A stretch of 41,124 nt of DNA from contig JAFRIV010000016.1 in the NCBI GenBank assembly GCA_017432615.1, positions 1-41,124 on the forward strand, read 5' to 3'. Shown here piece by piece: positions 1-7,959 of the stretch (position 1 is the first letter of the stretch; every line of letters starts with the position of its first letter). The notes under the pieces are model-generated. The model searched no databases. It had not been told where the DNA came from and worked only from the letters and a program-made list of their open reading frames with translations. The translations under genes were made by a program, and so were the position numbers. The DNA is from Oscillospiraceae bacterium (GTDB lineage Bacteria; Bacillota; Clostridia; Oscillospirales; Oscillospiraceae).

Positions 1-37
1 GTGGTAAATACCGCCTGTTTTGTGTTACAATACTCAT

Positions 38-99
38 GCGATTGAGGCCTTTCATTAGTTTATGGGTGTGGTAACTTTTATTCTAATGAACTCAATCGC
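38..99. repeat. Long stem-loop (terminator-like or element end)
   Basis: GCGATTGAG (38-46) pairs with CTCAATCGC (91-99), and nested inside it TTCATTAG (51-58) pairs with CTAATGAA (83-90). This gives 17 base pairs with a 4-base bulge and a 24-base loop, followed on the + strand by CTTTTG. It could terminate a gene outside the window or mark the end of a mobile element. Confidence 0.5.
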
Positions 100-187
100 T
101 TTTGTATACCCTTTTGTATCACATCTATTGTAACTCTACAATCTTCCCGCAAAAAGTGAGAATTTCTCTTTTCATTTTGTACGTTTC

Positions 188-283
188 TGTGGTAGAATGT
201 GACATGAAGAATTACCTCCGTCTTTGTTTGGTCGAGTTTCGTTTGGTCACTTAATTCTACCACAATTCCGAAGGTAATTCTTC
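188..283. repeat. Two interleaved inverted repeats (A-B-A'-B')
   Basis: Arm A (188-198, TGTGGTAGAAT) is complementary to A' (254-264). Arm B (206-220, starting GAAGAATTACCT) is complementary to B' (269-283) with one mismatch. The order A-B-A'-B' cannot nest, so as RNA it would form a pseudoknot or two mutually exclusive hairpins. B' is followed by a T-rich run (284-290). Confidence 0.55.
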
Positions 284-584
284 CTTTTTTATCCTGTTTT
301 CACGTTTTCTTGTATTTCCTCAATTCTCACCATACTTACTGTTTTCATTTCGCGGAAACTCAAGAAAAGACTCATATTTACAGCAGCGATACAAAATGGT
401 AAAATGGCGTACATTACAAAGAGCAGACTTGGAAGCCTGCTTGTTACGGGGATTATTATGTCATCTGATAATACCGGATATATCCTTGTTGACACGGCGT
501 GAATGTATCATGGGGGTTTTATCAGTATGATATCGCGTTCAAACTGGCAAAGCACAAGCATTATGCGGTAAAGGGGTTGCTGAA

Positions 585-1352
585 ATGAATCCGATCACAG
601 TCAACGAAGAAAAATGTATCGGCTGCTCATTATGCGTTAATGACTGTCCGAGCGCCTTCCTCTATCTGGAAAACGGCAAGGCTCACGCCAACAAGTCCGG
701 CTGTATTGAGTGCGGTCACTGTTATGCAATCTGCCCGCAGGGGGCAATCCGCCTGTCAAACTATCCATGTGAAGACGAGCCGATCGTTCCCATGACAGAA
801 CTGGACAGTGATACGCTTCTCTCTGCCATGCGCAGCAGGAGAACGATCCGCCACTTTATGGACAAACCGGTGGAAGAGGAAAAGATCAGAAAGATCCTCG
901 AAGCCGGACGATACTGTCCAACCGGCGGCAACTCCCAAAATGTGTCCTATACCATTTTGGGAAGCAGGCAGGCAGAAGCGGAGGCAATCTGTGTTGAGCT
1001 TTTCCGAAGAGGCCAGAAGCTCGGCGCTCCGCTGGTGGAATCTCTGAAACGAGTCAATATTTCGGACAGCTTTTTCTTTAAGGGTGCTCCGTTAGTGATC
1101 GTCGTGTCGGGGAAAGATGACGTAAATGCAGCCCTGGCCAGTTCCTATATGGAGATCATGGCCGAAAGCCTGGGTCTTGGGGTGCTGTACAGCGGCTTTT
1201 TCAGAGTATGTGCCGTGATCAGCGGAAAACTTCGCAGGCTGCTAAGCCTTCCCAAAGGGCATAAAGTCGTAACATGCATGGTCATTGGATATCCTTCGGT
1301 AAAATACCGGCGCATCGTGCCCCGGAAGGATCTTCAAATGAAAACGCTGTGA
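585..1352 (+). CDS. Nitroreductase-family protein with N-terminal 2x[4Fe-4S] ferredoxin domain
   Basis: A 255-residue cytoplasmic flavoprotein. Residues 1-60 carry two CxxCxxCxxxCP clusters (Cys11/14/17/21 and Cys40/43/46/50), typical of a bacterial two-[4Fe-4S] ferredoxin. Residues ~75-245 are a nitroreductase fold: SRRTIRHF is the usual FMN-binding N-terminal arginine motif, CPTGGNSQ follows, and GLGVLYSGFF is the conserved middle helix. Family members pass electrons from ferredoxin-type centres to FMN and reduce nitro groups, quinones or similar acceptors; the natural substrate is not evident. AAGGGG at 571-576 supports the start. It heads a run of + strand redox genes (broken ABM monooxygenase, flavodoxin), suggesting shared electron-transfer or detoxification work. 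Confidence 0.88.
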   Translation: MNPITVNEEKCIGCSLCVNDCPSAFLYLENGKAHANKSGCIECGHCYAICPQGAIRLSNYPCEDEPIVPMTELDSDTLLSAMRSRRTIRHFMDKPVEEEKIRKILEAGRYCPTGGNSQNVSYTILGSRQAEAEAICVELFRRGQKLGAPLVESLKRVNISDSFFFKGAPLVIVVSGKDDVNAALASSYMEIMAESLGLGVLYSGFFRVCAVISGKLRRLLSLPKGHKVVTCMVIGYPSVKYRRIVPRKDLQMKTL

Positions 1353-1367
1353 AGGAGGAACCTGTGT

Positions 1368-1652
1368 ATGCTGACCTGGAACGTAACATACCATTGCAGG
1401 AGCGGGAAAAGAGCTGCATTCTATCAGGCACTTTGCGAACTTGGCGTGAGAGCGAATTCTCTGACAGAAGACGGGAATTGTCGCTATGATTATTAATTTG
1501 CGGCGGAAGATCCGGATGCTCTGCTCCTGGTGGAAAGCTGGACCGACCCTGAACACCAGAAGGCGCACTGTGAAACAGAGATCTTTGCCGGGCTTCAGGA
1601 TCTGAAGGCTCAGTTCTGTGAAAGCGTGGAGATCGAAAAATTCTCTTACTGA
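1368..1652 (+). pseudogene. Antibiotic-biosynthesis-monooxygenase (ABM) domain protein, broken by in-frame TAA
   Basis: The frame from ATG 1368 (strong GAAGGAGG at 1351-1358) to TGA 1650-1652 would encode 94 residues plus stop, a normal length for a single-domain ABM/quinol-monooxygenase-like protein. It begins MLTWNVTYHCRSGKRAAFYQ and has the expected RYDY and LLVESWTDPEHQKAH core motifs. Codon 43 (1494-1496) is TAA directly after RYDY, where the family normally continues with an aromatic residue. Both halves are otherwise intact and in the same frame, so a single nonsense substitution (or base error) is the simplest explanation. It lies 15 bases behind the nitroreductase. Confidence 0.75.
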
Positions 1653-1720
1653 TCCGGCTTTTGCTGTGAAACGGTCATTTCCGGAAAACAGAAGATAACG
1701 ATATTGAGGGGGAAATAAAC

Positions 1721-2131
1721 ATGCAAATTGCTGTCAGATATTATACCAAGACGGGGAACACAAAAAAGCTTGCTGAAGCCATCGGTAATGCAGTTGGAGC
1801 AGAGGCGCTCCCGATCAGCGTGCCCATTACGGAACCGGTAGATGTTCTGTTTTTAGGAAATTCCTATTATGCTTTCAGCATTGACCCGGAAGTGAGAGAT
1901 TTTGTAAAGGGGCTTCCCAAAGACAAGGTTGGTAAGATCGTCAACTTTGGCTCGGCTGCCATGCTGAATTCCACCTACAAAAAGGTCAAGGCAGAGGCGG
2001 ATAAGGTCGGCATCCCGATGGATGAGCATGAGTTTCACTGCAAGGGTGAATTCAAAGGCATCCACAAAGGAAAGCCGGATGAGTCCGATATGAAGGCTGC
2101 GGCGGAATTTGCCAGAAAGATCGTTGAATAA
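1721..2131 (+). CDS. Flavodoxin-like protein
   Basis: 136 residues, the usual size of a short-chain flavodoxin. The N-terminal strand is followed by YYTKTGNTKKLAEAI (residues 7-21), matching the FMN-phosphate loop (T/S-x-T-G-N-T). LFLGNSYYAF at ~45-54 and VNFGSAAMLNSTYKK at ~76-90 fit the other FMN-contact loops. It should carry electrons in the cytoplasm, plausibly with the upstream ferredoxin-nitroreductase. TTGAGGGGGAAAT just before ATG 1721 is a strong ribosome binding site. The family identity is clear; the partner is inferred from neighbourhood only. Confidence 0.85.
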   Translation: MQIAVRYYTKTGNTKKLAEAIGNAVGAEALPISVPITEPVDVLFLGNSYYAFSIDPEVRDFVKGLPKDKVGKIVNFGSAAMLNSTYKKVKAEADKVGIPMDEHEFHCKGEFKGIHKGKPDESDMKAAAEFARKIVE

Positions 2132-2249
2132 AATCAGAGACAGTCAGCAATGGATGCGGTGTCTCAACTCCTCCGGAGTTTTGAGGAGAGTTTGTTGACG
2201 TGAAATCATGTACGTATAGACTGATCGGGTTTTGTTTTAGGAGGCGAAA

Positions 2250-2993
2250 ATGATGTTTTGCATGTCCTGCGGAGCCGTTCTTCCTGATAATGCAGCATTC
2301 TGCCCTTGTTGCGGAGCAAAGGCGACCGCAGAAGGCAATCCGGAAAAGTCTCGTCTGCACTCGATGAAATGCACATCCTGCGGGAGCAGTGATCTCCGAA
2401 AAGTATACAGGGATAAATACAGATGCGAAAACTGCGGAACGATTCTTTACCTCGATGGGCAGAGGCAGAATACCGGTGAAGATCAGGAAGCAGTGGCTGC
2501 ACAGGTTGCTGTTTTGCTGTCAGAAGCGGCAGCATTCGCAGAGAAAAAGGATTATCACAACGAGCTCCTGACACTCATCAAAGCAATAAACCTTGCCCCG
2601 GAAGACAACACCGTGCTGTTGAGACTCGGAAGAGCGTACTGGCGGCTCGGCTCATTGGAGAAGGCTATGGAGTATTATCGGATAGCGGAGGACCTGTATC
2701 CGAATGACCCGTCAGTCTATACCAATATTGGCTCGGCCTATTTCAAGTCGGGACATTATTCGCAAGCAAAAGAACAATATGAAAAGGCTGTCGCGATCAT
2801 CGTTTCGGATCCCATGTCGGCATGCGCTGAAGATATCGCTATTACTTACGGGAATTATGCATACTGCCTTGGCAAGCTGGGAGACACGAAAAATGCAAAG
2901 AAATATCTATCTGTCGCAAAAGAAAAAGGCTACAGCAAAGATTCCATCGATACGATCTGCAGAGATCTGCACCTGTTCCGGCTTCTGATATGA
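2250..2993 (+). CDS. Zinc-ribbon and tetratricopeptide-repeat protein
   Basis: 247 residues. Residues 1-25 form a zinc ribbon (Cys4, Cys7, Cys18, Cys21). A second, larger ribbon is at Cys41/Cys44 and Cys59/Cys62. From ~95 to ~230 the sequence is a run of TPR helices, for example LLRLGRAYWRLGSLEKAMEY and YTNIGSAYFKSGHYSQAKEQ, which usually mediate protein-protein contacts. There are no membrane segments and no catalytic motif. TTAGGAGGC precedes a tandem ATG-ATG, so the start may be 2250 or 2253. Such ribbon-TPR proteins are common in Clostridia with no assigned function; an adaptor role is an inference from the domains. Confidence 0.75.
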   Translation: MMFCMSCGAVLPDNAAFCPCCGAKATAEGNPEKSRLHSMKCTSCGSSDLRKVYRDKYRCENCGTILYLDGQRQNTGEDQEAVAAQVAVLLSEAAAFAEKKDYHNELLTLIKAINLAPEDNTVLLRLGRAYWRLGSLEKAMEYYRIAEDLYPNDPSVYTNIGSAYFKSGHYSQAKEQYEKAVAIIVSDPMSACAEDIAITYGNYAYCLGKLGDTKNAKKYLSVAKEKGYSKDSIDTICRDLHLFRLLI

Positions 2994-3074
2994 TCGGCAG
3001 ATTCAAGTCTGTCGGGAAGAAATTCCATCTATTGGAGAAACTGAATGAAACTTGCTGTTGAGGTGAAGAAATTT

Positions 3075-3662
3075 ATGGCTATGAAAAAGAGAAAAGCAGC
3101 TGTCCTGATCATCCTGTGTGTGGTCACACTCTTATCCGCTTGCGGCAAAGAAAAGACGGCAGAAACATCCGTGCCGATCCAGACGACAGAAACAGAACCG
3201 GCAGCCTTGCCGGACGCATCAGATCAGCCTGAGCAGCCGAACGAGTCAGCCCGTTCAGAGGATAAGCCATCTGCACCCGTTGAATTTGAAACGGCAGACG
3301 GCTTTATGAGCTCATTTCTCCTGGCATCTGACAGGGATCTGATTGATACGACCAATGACTATGGCGTTTTTTATAGAGTAGTCTATGAGGCATCATTGAA
3401 AGGCGATGAACTGACAGCCTGCGGATCGATGGACTACAGGAACTTTAAAGATCAGGATCCGATCACCATCTCGTCAGACCAGACGCATATTTTCAAGGTG
3501 GACAATAACACCGTGTACCGGAAGGGCACCGAAGAAGGCGACAAAATCGTTTCAAAGGAAGAATTTGCGGAGCTCCTTGAAAGCAGGAAGGATTCCGGCA
3601 TGTTCTTTGAAGTGGAAAGTAGCGGCGGCGTAGTTAAGGCTGCATATCTTGCCGCACAATAA
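3075..3662 (+). CDS. Lipoprotein of unknown function
   Basis: A short charged n-region (MAMKKRKAA) is followed by a hydrophobic stretch and the lipobox LLSAC, so the mature protein should be lipid-anchored at the outer face of the membrane. Next comes a low-complexity linker rich in Glu, Thr, Pro and Ser (~30-75), then a globular domain of ~125 residues that I do not recognise. An upstream in-frame ATG at 3045 has a GGAG site and would add ten residues; ATG 3075 gives a standard-length signal peptide and has AGGTGAAG upstream, so I prefer it. It follows the zinc-ribbon/TPR gene by ~80 bases and may be co-transcribed. Confidence 0.7.
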   Translation: MAMKKRKAAVLIILCVVTLLSACGKEKTAETSVPIQTTETEPAALPDASDQPEQPNESARSEDKPSAPVEFETADGFMSSFLLASDRDLIDTTNDYGVFYRVVYEASLKGDELTACGSMDYRNFKDQDPITISSDQTHIFKVDNNTVYRKGTEEGDKIVSKEEFAELLESRKDSGMFFEVESSGGVVKAAYLAAQ

Positions 3663-3828
3663 TAAAATTGATAGCTTGTGAGACATAATTGCTCTGATCC
3701 GGCGAGAGTTCTTTTTGGTTCGTGAATCATGAAATGTCTTTTCCTGTGATAGCCGTCATCAGCAGAATATTGCTCAAAGCTTGTGTGCCTGTATATAGTA
3801 GAATGTTCACAAATTATTCATGTGAGAA

Positions 3829-3870
3829 TTAGCACTCTCGGCTTGACAGTGCTAAAAATAGTGCTATAAT
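3829..3870 (+). promoter_or_regulatory. CIRCE (HrcA) operator overlapping a strong sigma-A promoter
   Basis: TTAGCACTC (3829-3837), nine spacer bases, then CAGTGCTAA (3847-3855) is the CIRCE heat-shock operator with one mismatch. A -35 TTGACA (3843-3848) lies across the operator and a -10 TATAAT (3865-3870) follows at 16 bp, so HrcA binding would block the promoter. Confidence 0.85.
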
Positions 3871-3902
3871 CATCATCGAACAGAGGAACGAAGATCGAAT
3901 CA

Positions 3903-4048
3903 ATGACCTTCATCCCCCTTGCTCAATTTACAGACAAACGGAAGAGGATATCCGGACCAGGTTCGGGGATGGCGCCCTGACGCTTGATTTCCCGAAGGAG
4001 AAGCCGGTGGCGCTCCCGGCGCGTAGGACCATTCAGATTCAAGGATAA
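3903..4048 (+). pseudogene. Hsp20 (small heat-shock protein) remnant
   Basis: Downstream of the CIRCE promoter, 3941-4048 reads EEDIRTRFGDGALTLDFPKE, continues for about 15 residues and ends TIQIQG-stop. This matches the C-terminal end of the alpha-crystallin domain (G-x-L-x-L-x-x-P-K) and the C-terminal I-x-I/V anchor of Hsp20. The preceding part of the domain, roughly 100 residues, is absent, and the only nearby ATG (3903) is in another frame. An internal deletion has therefore removed most of the gene while leaving promoter, C-terminus and terminator. The assignment rests on a 35-residue match, so it is likely rather than certain. Confidence 0.6.
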
Positions 4049-4060
4049 TCAAAACTGCTC

Positions 4061-4087
4061 AAGCGCCCTGCCGACAGCGGGGCGCTT
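4061..4087 (+). terminator. Rho-independent terminator of the hsp20 remnant
   Basis: AAGCGCCC (4061-4068) pairs with GGGCGCTT (4080-4087), followed by TCTGTTT. It separates the heat-shock promoter from the DUF1269 gene. Confidence 0.7.
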
Positions 4088-4111
4088 TCTGTTTGAGAGG
4101 AGATGTTTGAA

Positions 4112-4729
4112 ATGAAAGAGAATGTAATTCTGGTAAACTACAACGTGGAAAGTGAGGCGTACCAGGCGCTGTCGGAGCTAAAACGCGAGACATCAAACGC
4201 AAACTATACGATTTCGCAGGCGGCGGTCGTAAAGAAAGAAAACGGTACGCTCCATATCATGGACAGCTTTGTAAACGGAGCTGCGACGGGGGATGATACC
4301 TGGAAAGGCAGCCTGATCGGCAGTCTGGTCGGTATTCTCGGCGGCCCGCTTGGTGTATTGCTGGGCGGAAGCATGGGCATGCTCATTGGCGGCGCGGTGG
4401 ATGCAAATGATATGGCAGATAACGCATCTTTGTTGGAAAAAGCCGGTGACAGCATTTCCGACGGTGAAACTGCGATCATCCTGCTGGCTCAGGAAGAGCA
4501 TGAAACCGCCCTTACCGCAAAGCTCAATCATTTTGAAGCGACGATCACAAGATTTGACGCGGCAGAGGTCGCAGCGGAAGTTGAACATGCCCGTGAAGTC
4601 GAGAAACAGATGGCCAGAGAAGCCAGAGAAAAGATGCGGGAAGAGCGGTCCGAAGCATTCAAAGAATCCGTCGCCGAAAAGAGCGAAGAGCTGAAGAACT
4701 GGTTTTCTCATCTGGGCAAAGGTGAATAA
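4112..4729 (+). CDS. DUF1269 family protein
   Basis: 205 residues. The N-terminal ~60 residues and the region ~115-145 form the alpha/beta part of the DUF1269 family. Between them (~70-100) is a glycine-zipper-like hydrophobic stretch, LIGSLVGILGGPLGVLLGGS onward, that probably inserts in or associates with the membrane. The C-terminal ~55 residues are a charged helix, likely coiled coil. ATG 4112 is preferred over 4103 because AGGAG lies 9 bases before it but directly abuts 4103. The function of the family is unknown; members are often stress-associated, which fits the neighbouring heat-shock remnant, but this is only an inference. Confidence 0.72.
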   Translation: MKENVILVNYNVESEAYQALSELKRETSNANYTISQAAVVKKENGTLHIMDSFVNGAATGDDTWKGSLIGSLVGILGGPLGVLLGGSMGMLIGGAVDANDMADNASLLEKAGDSISDGETAIILLAQEEHETALTAKLNHFEATITRFDAAEVAAEVEHAREVEKQMAREAREKMREERSEAFKESVAEKSEELKNWFSHLGKGE

Positions 4730-4760
4730 ACCAGAATAGTGGAATTCTCAGGATCAGATC

Positions 4761-5690
4761 ATGACAGCAGAAAACCTGATTAATCTCCTATTGTTATTTT
4801 TCGCATACGCTTTTATCGGATGGTGTATTGAGGTCACGCTGAAGTATTTCCAGTTTCACCGGTTCATTAACCGTGGTTTTCTGACCGGGCCCTGGCTGCC
4901 GATTTATGGCTCCGGTGCGGCATTGATTACCGTTGCCGTCAGGGGGCTGGCTCCATTGGAGTCCTCAGTCGGAACAACATTCGTTATTTCTTTTATTCTT
5001 TGCGGCATCGTTGAGTATATGACAAGTTTCGTTCTTGAAAAACGATTCCATGCCCGATGGTGGGATTACAGCCAAAAGCCCATGAATCTGCATGGCAGGG
5101 TCTGGATCGGAAATCTGATTCTCTTTGGCCTGGGCGGCGTCCTGATCATTGAGCTGTTCAATCCGCTGCTCTTTCGGCTGTTTGGAAACACGAGCTTTCG
5201 CCTGCGGGAGTCTCTGACCATAGTCCTGTCATGTATCTTTGCGGCTGACTATGTGATGTCCCACTTTGTGCTGAAGCTGGTAAAATCCGGTGTTGAGAGC
5301 AGCGAAGCTGACGATACGGAAGCGATCAACAAAGAGGTCCGTCTGCTGCTGCTTGACCGCTCCTTCTTCCACCGCCGCTTTGCGGAGGCCTATCCGGAAG
5401 TCCTATACCGGACGGAACGTATTGCCGCCAGAGTGGAAGCGATCAAAACCGAGACCGAGAGGCTGCGTCTGGAGGCCGAACAGCATGCAGCAGAGGTAAA
5501 GCGCGAGGTTGAAGTGAATCTTGAGCCAACCGCCAAGGTCAAGAACACGATCATTGAAAAGCAGGAGGCCCTGATCGATCTGCTGTATCAGGAGGACACT
5601 GCAAGCGACGAAATCAGGACTCTTAAGCGGGAAATAGAAGAGAAGCAGGCAGTGCTCCAAAAGCGCCGCGACCTTCTTCCAAAACTGTAA
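4761..5690 (+). CDS. PF06541-type membrane protein (putative ABC transporter permease) with C-terminal coiled coil
   Basis: 309 residues. Residues 1-~175 contain four to five membrane segments starting LLLLFFAYAFIGWCIEVTLK, with the conserved GFLTGPWLPIYGSGA and WWDYSQKPMNLHGRVW motifs of the PF06541 (CmpB-like) family common in Clostridia. Residues ~190-309 are soluble, strongly charged and predicted coiled coil (long Glu/Lys/Arg-rich helices). The family name is historical; no ATPase partner is nearby and transport has not been shown for it. It lies 31 bases after the DUF1269 gene with only a weak AGGA site, so it is probably co-transcribed. Confidence 0.75.
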   Translation: MTAENLINLLLLFFAYAFIGWCIEVTLKYFQFHRFINRGFLTGPWLPIYGSGAALITVAVRGLAPLESSVGTTFVISFILCGIVEYMTSFVLEKRFHARWWDYSQKPMNLHGRVWIGNLILFGLGGVLIIELFNPLLFRLFGNTSFRLRESLTIVLSCIFAADYVMSHFVLKLVKSGVESSEADDTEAINKEVRLLLLDRSFFHRRFAEAYPEVLYRTERIAARVEAIKTETERLRLEAEQHAAEVKREVEVNLEPTAKVKNTIIEKQEALIDLLYQEDTASDEIRTLKREIEEKQAVLQKRRDLLPKL

Positions 5691-5801
5691 ACACAGGAAG
5701 TAAGCTTGGGTAAAGGACAATAGGAATAGAGGGAACTCTCGAAATCTATGGATCCGACAAATTCCTTGAAAGACTTGTAGAATTATTAAGTGTAAAAAAC
5801 G

Positions 5802-5840
5802 GCGGTGCCGGAATGTTCAGTTCCGACACCGCTCTTTTTT
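5802..5840. terminator. Bidirectional terminator
   Basis: GCGGTGCCGGAA (5802-5813) pairs with TTCCGACACCGC (5821-5832) with one mismatch. T6 follows on the + strand and an A6 run precedes it, giving a U tract for the - strand. It sits between the converging PF06541 and LysR genes. Confidence 0.85.
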
Positions 5841-6711
5841 ATTTGTCTGGAATCCGCTCGAGAGAGAAATGCAAAAAGTTCTCGGCAGCCGGTGAGCGAA
5901 CCGCTTTTCTCGGCGCGGCGATTCCTATCTCTATTTCACACCGCGGCTGTGTTTCGAGTGCTGCAATGCCGTTCAGATCAAGACCGTGAGCGAGAATGGA
6001 ATTACACAGACTGACTCCCAGCCCGGCAGCTACCATGGCTCGCGTAGCCTGTATATCTACTGAGAGAAACTGTCCGTGCGGAGAGAGTCCGTTGGCACGG
6101 AAAGCACGCTCGTTGTCGGTCTCCTGTCCGGGATAGGTGTCTATATAAGGCTCCGATACAAAGTCTTTAAGCGGATAGGATCCGTCCTTCACGCGGGGAT
6201 GATCTGCAGGTACCCACGCTACAAGCGGGTCACGCCGGAGTGGATAGAAATCATAATCTCCCTCACGCCGGCTCACAATGCAGAAGTCGACCTCGTGCTC
6301 GGCCAAAGCGGCATAGAATTCGCTGCTGCTTCCTTGCAGAAATCGGATCTCAATACCGGGATGCAGCGCCGAAAAGCTCGCGATCATTTGCGCAAGCCAG
6401 TCATAGTAGGCGCTGTAAACGCTTCCCACGCGAATCACACCAGTTTCCAGACCGCACACCGCGGAAGTGCACTCCTCATATAGTCCTCCCAGACGGGCAA
6501 GTTCTTTCACCGTAGGCAGAAGTCTTATGCAGTCTTTCGTCGGGACAACGCCGCTTTTGCTTCGTACAAGCAGAGGAAATCCGCTTTCCGTTTCCATCGC
6601 AGCCATCATCCTGCTCATGCCGGAAACGGTATAGCCCAGCTTCTCCGCTGCAGCCGTGATACTTCCTCTCTCGATTACACAGAGCAGAGCCGCGCATTTT
6701 TCGGTATCCAT
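5839..6711 (-). CDS. LysR-family transcriptional regulator
   Basis: 290 residues, typical for LysR. The N-terminal ~60 residues form a winged helix-turn-helix (ITAAAEKLGYTVSGMSRMM is the recognition region). The rest is a periplasmic-binding-like effector domain, with FCIVSRREGDYDFYPL and ATRAMVAAGLGVSL as conserved family positions. ATG at 6711 is chosen because the family starts about five residues before the first helix (MDTEKCAALLCVIERGS); a longer frame to 6834 would cover the divergent promoter. It diverges from the EamA transporter gene with a 113-bp gap, the classic layout of a LysR regulator and its target. The effector is unknown. Confidence 0.9.
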   Translation of the reverse strand: MDTEKCAALLCVIERGSITAAAEKLGYTVSGMSRMMAAMETESGFPLLVRSKSGVVPTKDCIRLLPTVKELARLGGLYEECTSAVCGLETGVIRVGSVYSAYYDWLAQMIASFSALHPGIEIRFLQGSSSEFYAALAEHEVDFCIVSRREGDYDFYPLRRDPLVAWVPADHPRVKDGSYPLKDFVSEPYIDTYPGQETDNERAFRANGLSPHGQFLSVDIQATRAMVAAGLGVSLCNSILAHGLDLNGIAALETQPRCEIEIGIAAPRKAVRSPAAENFLHFSLERIPDK

Positions 6712-6774
6712 CGTCAGAGCACTTCCTTGACATTTTAGCAAGTATATATTGAAATAATCTCGCTTTACACAAGG

Positions 6775-6789
6775 ATAACATGAGGTTAT
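6775..6789. promoter_or_regulatory. Candidate LysR operator (ATAAC-N5-GTTAT)
   Basis: A perfect 5-base inverted repeat in the T-N11-A format usual for LysR boxes, in the shared regulatory region of the LysR and EamA genes, 35 bases before the EamA start. Confidence 0.5.
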
Positions 6790-6824
6790 ACTTCTTGTCA
6801 AGAAAACAAACCGGAGGAATTGAC

Positions 6825-7745
6825 ATGAAGACAAAGAATCTCTCCCGCAGCCGTGCGGAGCTGCTCCTTGCCGGCGTGATTATCGCGCGGGCAACAAGCT
6901 ATATGTTTTCAAAGCTCATACTGAAAGGCATGGGCGTGTTCAACCTGTTGGGGGTACGCTTCATTTTGGGTTTTGTTTTGCTTGCGGCTCTGTTTCTTCC
7001 CCGCCTGAAAAGGCTGAACAGAAAAACGCTGCTGGCCGGCGCTATCATGGGCGGAATGTTCTTTCTTGTCATGACGGCGGAGCTGAACGGGCTGAAACGC
7101 ACTGCTTCAGGGACTGCCTCTTTTCTCGTAAATACTGCAATTGTTCTCGTCCCCCTTCTTGAAGCTGTCCGGACGAGACATTTTCCGAAAACAAAGACCC
7201 TCCTCTCCGTACTCCTCTGCTTTGCGGGTGTGGCCTTTTTGACGCTGGCCGGCGGCGTGCGCTTCGGTGCCGGAGAACGCTGGTGCCTGGTCGCGGCACT
7301 TCTCTATGCATGCACAATTCTGATCACCGATCGTTTGAGTCACAGCGGGATCGACACACTGGCAGCGGGAATCGTGCAGGTTTGCACGATCGGTGTACTC
7401 AGTCTTGTGGCAAGTTTCCTGTTTGAAACGCCCAGACTGCCGTGTGGGAGTATGGAATGGATCGGAATCGTCATGCTGGCGGTTGTCTGTACGGGCTTTG
7501 GCTTTACGCTCCAGCCCGTCGCCCAGAGCGGAACCACAGCCGAACGGGCAGGGATGTTCTGTGCGCTGAACCCGATGGTGGCGACAACACTCGGAATGAT
7601 TTTCCTCGGCGAGTCCTTTACCGTTCAGAGCGTTGTCGGAAGTCTGTTTATTCTCTCCGGAATCCTTCTTGTGGAGTTGCCTGAACGGAAATTCCGGAAA
7701 AAACATCTCCTGAGAAAACAGGTCAAAGTCCGCTGCGCAGAATAA
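6825..7745 (+). CDS. EamA/DMT-superfamily transporter
   Basis: 306 residues, about ten hydrophobic helices in two five-helix EamA repeats (~15-145 and ~155-290). The signature is a drug/metabolite transporter; individual members export amino acids, metabolites or drugs, and the substrate cannot be read from sequence. CGGAGG at 6812-6817 lies 7 bases before ATG 6825, so the in-frame upstream ATG at 6780 is rejected. It is probably controlled by the divergently encoded LysR protein. The Arg/Lys-rich C-terminus is cytoplasmic. Confidence 0.88.
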   Translation: MKTKNLSRSRAELLLAGVIIARATSYMFSKLILKGMGVFNLLGVRFILGFVLLAALFLPRLKRLNRKTLLAGAIMGGMFFLVMTAELNGLKRTASGTASFLVNTAIVLVPLLEAVRTRHFPKTKTLLSVLLCFAGVAFLTLAGGVRFGAGERWCLVAALLYACTILITDRLSHSGIDTLAAGIVQVCTIGVLSLVASFLFETPRLPCGSMEWIGIVMLAVVCTGFGFTLQPVAQSGTTAERAGMFCALNPMVATTLGMIFLGESFTVQSVVGSLFILSGILLVELPERKFRKKHLLRKQVKVRCAE

Positions 7746-7799
7746 CCCCTTTCCCGCCGGCGCCTTTCGGCAGCAATACCTTTCTTTCGATACTGAAAT

Positions 7800-7842
7800 A
7801 CCCTGAGCGATCTGAGCCCCTTGGGCCCGGACATCTCAGGGT
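7800..7842. terminator. Long hairpin behind the EamA gene
   Basis: ACCCTGAG (7800-7807) pairs with CTCAGGGT (7835-7842), with GC-rich sequence inside. GATTTTCATTTTT follows on the + strand. Likely the EamA terminator. Confidence 0.6.
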
Positions 7843-7959
7843 GATTTTCATTTTTCCCTTACTTTATGCGGGTTTTCGATCTTCGATGATTGACCGTTTA
7901 TTCCGATACGGATCTGAGAAAATCTCATGATCGGTAGGAGAAATATACCCGAAAGTCGG

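Larger units (their letters stand above)
1..584. other. AT-rich region without a convincing gene
   Basis: No reading frame here looks like a known protein, and the base composition is visibly more AT-rich than the following genes. It holds two inverted-repeat structures (listed separately), short direct repeats such as GTTTGGTC at 226-233 and 241-248, and a small GTG-started frame at 499-588 (29 residues). That frame's TGA overlaps the ATG of the nitroreductase gene at 585; it may be a coupled leader peptide or chance. The region could be the end of a mobile element lying left of the window, but nothing proves this. Confidence 0.5.

Noticed and set aside
6712-6834. N-terminal extension of the LysR protein
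   Set aside because: It would cover the divergent promoter and adds residues not seen in LysR proteins.
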